Shown here piece by piece: positions 58,144-64,000 of a stretch of DNA of 64,000 nucleotides (positions are counted from its first letter, which is position 1; every line of letters begins with the position of its first letter). The translations under genes and the position numbers were made by a program. The DNA comes from Glycomyces amatae (GTDB taxonomy: Bacteria > Actinomycetota > Actinomycetes > Mycobacteriales > Micromonosporaceae). The notes beneath the pieces were generated by a model. The model was given only the letters and a program-made list of their open reading frames with translations. It did not search any database and was not told where the DNA came from. The stretch spans positions 22,432 to 86,431 of the forward strand of contig NZ_JAJLQZ010000022.1 in NCBI RefSeq assembly GCF_020991375.1, in the 5' to 3' direction.

Positions 58144-59502
58144 ATGAAACGACGACAGCGCCTCGCGGCGATCGTCGCGGGCACGGCCACCGCCGTCGCG
58201 ACCGCGCTCGGCGCGGGACTCCTCCTCAGCCCCAACGCGGGCGCGCAGGACGGCGTCACCGCCCAGGCACAAGCACTGTGGACGAACCCCAACACGCAGG
58301 CGGCCGAGTGGGTCGCGGAGAATCCGAACGACTGGCGCGCGGCCATGATCCGCGACCGCGTCGCGGAGACCCCCGCGGGCACCTGGTTCACCCAGCACAA
58401 CCCGAGCACGATCCAGTCCCAGGTGCAGGGGGTGGTCTCCGCGGCCGCCGCCGACGGCGCCGCGCCCATCATGGTCGTCTACAACATCCCCAACCGCGAC
58501 TGCGGCGGCCACTCGGGCGGCGGCGCCCCCGACCACCAGTCCTACCGCCAGTGGGTGGACGCGTTCGCCGCCGGGCTCTCCGGTCCGGCCTACATCATCC
58601 TCGAGCCGGACACGCTCCCGCACGACTGCGCCGACCAGAACCAGCGCCAGCAGATCAACCAGTCCCTGATCCACGCGACCCAGGCCATCAAGAACGCCGA
58701 CTCGCAGGCCAAGGTCTACATCGACATCGGCAACTCCGACTGGCTCGCCCCCTCCACGGCGGCCCAGCGGCTCCAGGACGCCGGCGTCCAGTACGCCGAC
58801 GGCTTCGCGCTCAACGTCTCGAACTACCGCACCACCCAGGAGTCGTCCGACTACGCCCACCAGATCCAGAACATCATCGGCTCCAACAAGGGCGCGGTCC
58901 TCGACACCAGCCGCAACGGCAACGGCCCCCTGGGCAGCGAGTGGTGCGACCCGACCGGGCGCGCGATCGGCTCCTACCCGACCACCTCCACCGGCATCGC
59001 CGGCATCGACGCCTTCCTGTGGGTCAAGCTCGTCGGCGAGGCCGACGGCTGCGCCGGCTCGGCCGGGCAGTTCATCCCCGACCTGGCCTACCAGCTCGCT
59101 AACGCCGCCGGCTCCGACTGGCCCGGCCAGGTCGAGCCGACCGACCCGGTCACCAGCGACGACCCCACCTCGGACGACCCGACCTCGGACGACCCCACCA
59201 CCGGCGGCCCGGGCGAAGGGGACTGCACCGTCCACGTCGACGTCGTCAGCGACTGGGGCTCGGGCTGGCAGGGCAAGGTCTCGATGACCCCCGACCAGGC
59301 CGTCAACGGCTGGACCGTCTCGTGGACCTGGCCCGGCTCGCAGTCGGTCACGAGCAGCTGGAACACCCAGCTGAGCTCCTCGGGCTCGACCGTCACGGCC
59401 TCGGACGTGGGCTGGAACGCCTCGGTCTCGGCCGGTCAGACCAAGGAGCTGTTCGGCTTCGTCGCCTCCGGCCCCGCCGCCGACTTCGACGTCGCCTGCT
59501 GA
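58144..59502 (+). CDS. Secreted GH6 cellulase with CBM2
   Basis: Extracellular beta-1,4-glucanase, 452 residues. A signal peptide ends near NAGAQ. The GH6 domain shows VVYNIPNRDCGGHSGGGAP with the conserved Asp, and YIILEPDTLP with the catalytic-acid Asp. It also has YIDIGNSDWL, FALNVSNYRTT, LDTSRNGNG and WVKLVGEADGC. The open, endo-type spacing resembles Thermobifida Cel6A. A Thr/Asp/Pro linker with repeated DDPTS leads to a C-terminal CBM2 bounded by cysteines (GDCTVHV...DFDVAC). ATG 58144 has AAGGAG. The same operator as the GH9 gene lies upstream, and no transport genes are adjacent. Confidence 0.96.
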   Translation: MKRRQRLAAIVAGTATAVATALGAGLLLSPNAGAQDGVTAQAQALWTNPNTQAAEWVAENPNDWRAAMIRDRVAETPAGTWFTQHNPSTIQSQVQGVVSAAAADGAAPIMVVYNIPNRDCGGHSGGGAPDHQSYRQWVDAFAAGLSGPAYIILEPDTLPHDCADQNQRQQINQSLIHATQAIKNADSQAKVYIDIGNSDWLAPSTAAQRLQDAGVQYADGFALNVSNYRTTQESSDYAHQIQNIIGSNKGAVLDTSRNGNGPLGSEWCDPTGRAIGSYPTTSTGIAGIDAFLWVKLVGEADGCAGSAGQFIPDLAYQLANAAGSDWPGQVEPTDPVTSDDPTSDDPTSDDPTTGGPGEGDCTVHVDVVSDWGSGWQGKVSMTPDQAVNGWTVSWTWPGSQSVTSSWNTQLSSSGSTVTASDVGWNASVSAGQTKELFGFVASGPAADFDVAC

Positions 59503-59576
59503 CCCGGCTCCGTCCATTGCTGACCTGAGGTCACAGAAGGCACCAGGTGTCCGGCCTGCGTCGCGGTTTCGCGACC

Positions 59577-59582
59577 TACACT
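59577..59582 (+). promoter_or_regulatory. -10 box of leaderless rpe promoter
   Basis: TACACT ends exactly 7 bases before GTG 59589, so +1 is the start codon. There is no ribosome binding site. Confidence 0.5.
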
Positions 59583-59588
59583 GTCCGT

Positions 59589-60284
59589 GTGGCACAGTTC
59601 CAAGCGGCGCAGGCCGACACCGTCATCGCTCCGAGTCTGCTGGCGGCCGACTTCGCCCGCCTCGCCGAGGCGGCCGAGGCCGTCGAGGGGGCCGTCGACT
59701 GGCTCCACGTCGACGTCATGGACAACCACTTCGTCCCCAACCTCACGCTCGGCCCGCCCGTGGTCAAGGCCCTCAAGGCCGCCACGGGCATCCCGCTCGA
59801 CTGCCACCTCATGATCGAGGACCCGGCCCGCTGGGCCGTGGGCTACGCCGAACTGGGCGCCCACAACGTCACCTTCCACGCCGAGGCCAGCGACGATCCC
59901 GTCGCCCTCGCGAAGGACCTGCGCTCGGCGGGCGCCAAGGCCGGCCTCGCCGTCGACCGCGACACCCCGGTCGAGGACTACCTGGAGATCCTCCCCGAGT
60001 TCGACACGCTCCTGATCATGACGATCAAGGCCGGCTTCGGCGGCCAGTCGTTCATCCCCGAGCTGCTCGACAAGGTCCGCACCGCGCGCGCCCACGCCGC
60101 CTCCGGGCACCTGGACCTGCGCATCGAGGTCGACGGCGGGATCGCCGACGACACCATCGCCGCCGCCGCCGAGGCCGGAGCCGACGCGTTCGTCGCCGGC
60201 ACCGCGATCTACGGCGCGGACGACCCTGCCGATGCGGCCCGGCGCCTGCGCGCCCGCGCCGACGCGGCACGATCATCAGCTTGA
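59589..60284 (+). CDS. rpe: Ribulose-phosphate 3-epimerase
   Basis: Interconverts ribulose-5-P and xylulose-5-P in the pentose phosphate pathway. 231 residues. Barrel motifs: [33 protein letters not shown] with metal ligands, [21 protein letters not shown] and EVDGGI. GTG 59589 is chosen over an upstream in-frame start because of the leaderless -10. The receiver-GGDEF gene follows after 6 bases; ribulose-5-P is also the RibBA substrate made downstream. Confidence 0.95.
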   Translation: MAQFQAAQADTVIAPSLLAADFARLAEAAEAVEGAVDWLHVDVMDNHFVPNLTLGPPVVKALKAATGIPLDCHLMIEDPARWAVGYAELGAHNVTFHAEASDDPVALAKDLRSAGAKAGLAVDRDTPVEDYLEILPEFDTLLIMTIKAGFGGQSFIPELLDKVRTARAHAASGHLDLRIEVDGGIADDTIAAAAEAGADAFVAGTAIYGADDPADAARRLRARADAARSSA

Positions 60285-60290
60285 GCCCAA

Positions 60291-61280
60291 ATGGCAGCCT
60301 CCACCCCTGACCTGGTCCTGATCGCCGACGCCGATCCCGAGATCGCCGAGTTCCTCGCCGCCCGGCTGCGCGCCGACGGCTTCGACACCGCCCTCGCCCG
60401 CGACGGCTACCAGGCCCTCGCCGGGATCGCCCTGCGCCGGCCCGGCATCGTCCTGCTCGAGTCCGACCTGCCGTTCATCGACGGCCTCGCCCTCACCCGG
60501 CAGCTGCGGGCCGACCCCGCCACCGCGAGCCTCCCGATCATCCTGCTCGGCGCCCAGCCCTCCTCGGCCGACAAGATCGCCGGGCTCAAGGCCGGCGCCG
60601 ACGACTACATCGCCAAGCCCTTCGACCCCGCCGAGGTCTCCGCCCGCATCGACTCGGCGATCCGCCGCCACCGCGAGGTCCGCGAGTCCTCGCCGCTCAC
60701 CGGCATGCCCGGCAACGACCGCATCCTGCGCGAGCTCCAGTCCTGGATCAAGCGCGGCGACCCGTTCGCCCTGTGCTACATCGACATCGACCAGTTCAAG
60801 GCGGTCAACGACGTGTACGGGTTCGTGCGCGGCGACGAGTTCATCAGGGCCCTCGCCGAGTGCGTCTACGCCGCCGCCGGGGACGCCGGGGCCGCCCCGG
60901 TCTTCCTCGGCCACGTCGGCGGGGACGACTTCACCATCCTGTGCCTGCCCGAGCACGCCGAGGCCGTCACCGGCTTCCTCAACGACCACTTCGCGCGCCG
61001 CGTCCGCCTGCTGTGCGACCCGGGCGACGTCGAGCGCGGCTACATCGAGCACGCCGACCGCACCTCGCGGCGCATGTCCCGCTCGCGCCTGCCCACGCTC
61101 TCGACCGGCGTCGCCCTCTCCACCCAGCGCCGCTTCGCCGACGCCTACGAGGCGGTCGCCGAGGCCACCGCCCTCAAGAGCGTCGCCAAGTCCCACTCGG
61201 GCAACTACGTGGCCTTCCCCGAGGGCCGCGCTCCCGGGCGCACCGGCGGCCGCCCCGTCTTCTGGCGGAACGACCGGTGA
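60291..61280 (+). CDS. Receiver-GGDEF protein with altered active residues
   Basis: 329 residues. The N-terminal receiver (about 7-120) has acidic residues ADAD and the Lys in YIAKPFDP, but Glu57 (IVLLESDLP) stands where the phosphoacceptor Asp should be. The C-terminal GGDEF domain begins SPLTGMPGNDRIL, has CYIDIDQFKAVNDVYGF, and reads GGDDF in place of GGDEF/GGEEF. No RxxD inhibitory site lies upstream of it. It could make c-di-GMP, or merely bind nucleotide. The Glu may mimic phosphorylation. ATG 60291 is 6 bases after rpe. BldD, a c-di-GMP receptor, is in the same window. Confidence 0.88.
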   Translation: MAASTPDLVLIADADPEIAEFLAARLRADGFDTALARDGYQALAGIALRRPGIVLLESDLPFIDGLALTRQLRADPATASLPIILLGAQPSSADKIAGLKAGADDYIAKPFDPAEVSARIDSAIRRHREVRESSPLTGMPGNDRILRELQSWIKRGDPFALCYIDIDQFKAVNDVYGFVRGDEFIRALAECVYAAAGDAGAAPVFLGHVGGDDFTILCLPEHAEAVTGFLNDHFARRVRLLCDPGDVERGYIEHADRTSRRMSRSRLPTLSTGVALSTQRRFADAYEAVAEATALKSVAKSHSGNYVAFPEGRAPGRTGGRPVFWRNDR

Positions 61281-61363
61281 CCGGCCCGCGCCGCGCAGTA
61301 GGGTGCGTCACAGTCCGGGCCGCGGCGGAATAACCCCGTGGCACAATTCCTTGTAGCAAACGC

Positions 61364-61502
61364 GCGTCAGCGGGGTCGGTGAAACTCCGAGCCGGCGGTG
61401 AGCGGCATCAGCCGCGAGTCCGCGACCCGTCCGCATCCAGCGGACGGTTGACCTGGTGGGAATCCAGGACCGACGGTCAAAGTCCGGATGGGAGCAGACG
61501 CA
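61364..61502 (+). ncRNA. FMN riboswitch (RFN element)
   Basis: Conserved FMN-aptamer blocks in order: GGGGTCGGTGAAACTCC, GAGCCGGCGGT, CCGCGAGTCCGCGACCC, TGACCTGGTGGGAATCCAG, ACCGACGGTCAAAGTCCGGATGGGAG. The closing helix P1 pairs GCGTC (61364-61368) with GACGC (61498-61502). It sits 92 bases before ribE. Confidence 0.95.
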
Positions 61503-61593
61503 ACGCGGGAGGCCACTGGCGGCCCCTGCGAACCGTTCTTCTGCCCCGCCTGCGTGCCGTACACCAGTTGCAGCAGGTAGGGGGTTCCATCCC
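61503..61593 (+). promoter_or_regulatory. Riboswitch expression platform
   Basis: A purine-rich AGGTAGGGGG (61575-61584), the probable ribosome binding site for GTG 61594, overlaps the right arm of CCTGC/GCAGG (61549-61553 with 61573-61577). No long terminator with a U-tract is seen. This points to control of translation by hiding the ribosome binding site when FMN is bound. Confidence 0.5.
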
Positions 61594-62184
61594 GTGTTCA
61601 CCGGAATCGTCGAAGAACTCGGCGAAGTCGTCAAGGCGAGTGAAGCGTTCCTCGCCGTCCGCGGACCGATCGTCACCTCGGACGCGCACCTCGGCGACTC
61701 GATCGCCGTCAACGGCGTCTGCCTCACCGTCATCCTCGTCGACGGCGACGTCTTCCACGCCGACGTCATGGAGGAGACCTACCGCCGCACCGCCATCGGG
61801 GGCCTCCGCGAAGGCGACAGGGTCAACCTCGAGCGCGCCGCCACCCTCACCACCCGCCTCGGCGGGCACCTCGTGCAGGGCCACGTCGACGGCGTCGCCG
61901 AACTGGTCAAGCGCACCCCCGCCGCCGAGTGGGAGGAAGTGACCTTCCGCCTCCCCGCGGGCCTCGCGAAGTACGTGGTCGAGAAGGGCTCCATCACCGT
62001 CGACGGCACCTCCCTGACGGTGGCCGCCATCGACGGCGACGAGTTCACCGTCGGCCTCATCCCCACCACGCTCGAAGCCACCACCTTGGGCCGCAAGCAG
62101 GTCGGCGACACGGTCCACATCGAGACCGACGTCGTCGCCAAGCACGTGGAGAAACTCCTCCAGCACACCGGGAGCCAGTTGTGA
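61594..62184 (+). CDS. ribE: Riboflavin synthase alpha chain
   Basis: Dismutates 6,7-dimethyl-8-ribityllumazine to riboflavin. 196 residues with two lumazine-binding repeats: [12 protein letters not shown] and VNGVCLTVI in the first, [11 protein letters not shown] and [11 protein letters not shown] in the second. GTG 61594 gives the canonical MFTGIVEE start. Controlled by the FMN riboswitch upstream and coupled to ribBA by GTGA. Confidence 0.97.
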   Translation: MFTGIVEELGEVVKASEAFLAVRGPIVTSDAHLGDSIAVNGVCLTVILVDGDVFHADVMEETYRRTAIGGLREGDRVNLERAATLTTRLGGHLVQGHVDGVAELVKRTPAAEWEEVTFRLPAGLAKYVVEKGSITVDGTSLTVAAIDGDEFTVGLIPTTLEATTLGRKQVGDTVHIETDVVAKHVEKLLQHTGSQL

Positions 62185-63449
62185 ACGACATCCGCCTGGA
62201 CAGCGTCGTTATGAACACGATCGAGGACGCCGTCGCCGCCGTCGCCGAAGGCCGGCCCGTCATCGTCGCCGACGACGTCGACCGCGAGAACGAGGGCGAC
62301 ATCGTCTTCGCCGCCGAGGACGCCACCGCCGAGCTCATGGCCTTCACCATCCGCCACACCGGCGGGTACGTCTGCGTCGCCATGCCCGAGGACACCGCCG
62401 ACCGGCTCGAGCTGCCCCCGGCCTACCACGTCAACCAGGACTTCAAGGGCACCGCGTTCGCCGTCACCGTCGACGCCCGCAAGGGCGTGACCACCGGCAT
62501 CTCGGCCGCCGACCGCGCGCAGACCGTCCGCGTCCTCGCCCACCCGGAGACCGTCGCGACCGACCTCAACCGGCCCGGCCACATCGTCCCCCTGCGCGCC
62601 AAGGACGGCGGCGTCCTGGTCCGCCGCGGCCACACCGAGGCCGCGATCGACCTCACCCGCCTCGCGGGCAAGCGCCAGGTCGGCGTCATCTCCGAGATGA
62701 TGAACGACGACGGCACCATGATGCGCCTGCCCGAGCTGCGCGACTTCGCCGACGAACACGGCCTCGCGCTCATCACCGTCGCCCAGCTCGTGGAGTGGCG
62801 CCAGCGCAACGAGACCCACGTCAAGCGCCTCGCCGAGGCGCGCCTCCCGCTGGAGGCCGGCGAGTTCAAGGCCGTGGGCTACCGCGCCGCCTTCGACGGC
62901 AACGAGCACGTCGCCCTCGTCAAGGGCGACATCGGCGACGGCCGCGACGTCCTCGTCCGCGTCCACTCCGAGTGCCTCACCGGCGACGCCTTCGGCTCGC
63001 TGCGCTGCGACTGCGGCCCGCAGCTCCAGGCCGCCCTGCGCGAGGTCGAGGCCGAGGGCCGCGGCGTCGTCCTCTACATGCGGGGCCACGAGGGCCGCGG
63101 CATCGGCCTGGTCCACAAGCTCCAGGCCTACCAGCTCCAGGACCAGGGCCGCGACACCGTGGACGCGAACCTCGAGCTGGGTCTGCCCGCCGACGCCCGC
63201 GACTGGGCCGTGGGCGCGCAGATCCTCGCCGACCTCGGCATCAAGTCGATGCGCCTGCTGACCAACAACCCCGACAAGCGCGCCGGGATCGAGGGCCACG
63301 GCCTCGAGGTCATCGACCGGGTCTCCCTGCCGACCTACGCCACGCCCGACAACATCGCCTACCTGACCACCAAGCGCGACCGCATGGGGCACCTCCTCGC
63401 GGACCTGCCCCGGCTCGCGCCCGCCGACGACGCGCTGGGAGCAGCCTGA
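62181..63449 (+). CDS. ribBA: Bifunctional DHBP synthase / GTP cyclohydrolase II
   Basis: Makes both precursors of lumazine from ribulose-5-P and GTP. 422 residues. The N-terminal RibB half has [20 protein letters not shown] and [11 protein letters not shown]. The C-terminal RibA half has zinc cysteines in [20 protein letters not shown] and the catalytic [13 protein letters not shown] 62181 overlaps the ribE stop. ribH follows after 1 base. Confidence 0.98.
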   Translation: MNDIRLDSVVMNTIEDAVAAVAEGRPVIVADDVDRENEGDIVFAAEDATAELMAFTIRHTGGYVCVAMPEDTADRLELPPAYHVNQDFKGTAFAVTVDARKGVTTGISAADRAQTVRVLAHPETVATDLNRPGHIVPLRAKDGGVLVRRGHTEAAIDLTRLAGKRQVGVISEMMNDDGTMMRLPELRDFADEHGLALITVAQLVEWRQRNETHVKRLAEARLPLEAGEFKAVGYRAAFDGNEHVALVKGDIGDGRDVLVRVHSECLTGDAFGSLRCDCGPQLQAALREVEAEGRGVVLYMRGHEGRGIGLVHKLQAYQLQDQGRDTVDANLELGLPADARDWAVGAQILADLGIKSMRLLTNNPDKRAGIEGHGLEVIDRVSLPTYATPDNIAYLTTKRDRMGHLLADLPRLAPADDALGAA

Positions 63450-63450
63450 C

Positions 63451-63921
63451 ATGGCCGGACACGGAGCACCCGAGATCAAGGTGCCGGACGCCGCCGGGCT
63501 CACCCTCGGCGTCGTCGCCACCGACTGGAACGCCGAGGTCGTCGGGCAGCTGCTCAAGCGGGCCCTCGACGCGGCGGCGGACGCCAAGGTCGCCGAGGTG
63601 AAGGTCCTGCACGTGGCCGGGGCCGTCGAACTGCCGGTCGCGGCCCAGGCGCTGGCCCGCCGGTACGACGCCGTGGTCGCCCTCGGCACCGTCATCCGCG
63701 GCGGCACGGCCCACTTCGACTACGTGTGCAAGTCGGTCACCGAAGGGCTCACCAGGGTCGCGCTCGACGAGTCGACGCCCGTGGCCCACGGCGTGCTCAC
63801 CGTCGACGACCAGGAGCAGGCGCTCGCCCGCGCCGGCTACCCCGAGTCCGCGGAGGACAAGGGCTACGAGGCGGTCGTCGCCGCCCTCGGCGCGGCCCTG
63901 GCGATCCGCTCGCTCGGCTGA
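63451..63921 (+). CDS. ribH: 6,7-dimethyl-8-ribityllumazine synthase
   Basis: Condenses the RibB product with the pyrimidine to give lumazine. 156 residues. GVVATDWNAEVVGQLL, HVAGAVELPVAA and ALGTVIRGGTAHFDYV with the catalytic His are present. Ends the rib operon in this window. The deaminase/reductase ribD is not here. Confidence 0.97.
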   Translation: MAGHGAPEIKVPDAAGLTLGVVATDWNAEVVGQLLKRALDAAADAKVAEVKVLHVAGAVELPVAAQALARRYDAVVALGTVIRGGTAHFDYVCKSVTEGLTRVALDESTPVAHGVLTVDDQEQALARAGYPESAEDKGYEAVVAALGAALAIRSLG

Positions 63922-63933
63922 CCTCCGACGCGG

Positions 63934-64000
<67 letters not shown>

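Overview
The window is about 64 kb of very GC-rich DNA, with GTG and TTG starts, many 1-4 base gene overlaps, and TAnnnT-type -10 boxes. The gene set is that of a sporulating filamentous actinomycete. It includes BldD with its c-di-GMP signature, an actinobacterial-type integration host factor, a helicase-degenerate PriA, SARP and STAND regulators, a rodlin-like secreted protein and GH6/GH9 cellulases with CBM2 modules. Gene order and the cellulases would fit Glycomycetaceae or a related Micromonosporales-type lineage, but the genus is a guess.

Layout. 1-7.4 kb: typA (cut by the left edge), a secreted SH3b-glucosaminidase, uvrA, a prepilin peptidase and a rodlin-like secreted protein. 7.4-11.3 kb (minus strand): a GH9 cellulase and a LacI-family regulator. 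11.5-17.9 kb: shikimate genes (aroC, a fused aroK-aroB, aroQ), then an M20 peptidase coupled to a YfcC-type transporter. 18.0-19.1 kb: efp and nusB. 19.3-29.4 kb: bldD, divergent from the complete UMP pathway operon pyrR-pyrB-pyrC-carA-carB followed by pyrD-pyrF. 29.5-35.4 kb: mihF, gmk, rpoZ, coaBC, metK and priA. 35.4-43.5 kb: a DUF72 protein with an antisense-nested membrane protein, an HTH-NB-ARC-TPR regulator divergent from an unknown 549-aa protein, a VOC protein and a two-component system. 43.9-48.8 kb: a divergent cluster of proteins resembling type VII secretion substrates, without core secretion genes. 48.9-54.9 kb: a SARP-NB-ARC regulator and a GntR(YtrA)-ABC exporter operon with three paralogous membrane subunits. 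55.1-63.9 kb: def-fmt-rsmB, a GH6 cellulase, rpe, a receiver-GGDEF protein, and an FMN riboswitch before ribE-ribBA-ribH. The last 66 bases are almost pure G/C homopolymer and look like an assembly or read artefact.

How the parts connect. The GH9 and GH6 cellulases lie 48 kb apart but share a near-identical LacI-type operator, so they probably form one cellulose regulon. PyrR probably controls its operon by binding the leader RNA, where its consensus binding loop sits just before the ribosome binding site. BldD carries the full c-di-GMP-binding signature, and the window also encodes a GGDEF protein. At least nine genes have a -10 hexamer ending about seven bases before the start codon and no ribosome binding site, which predicts leaderless mRNAs. 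The least-described parts are the type VII substrate-like cluster, the duplicated coupled mini-ORF leader before aroKB, and the helically phased AAATCAC array upstream of the rodlin-like gene.
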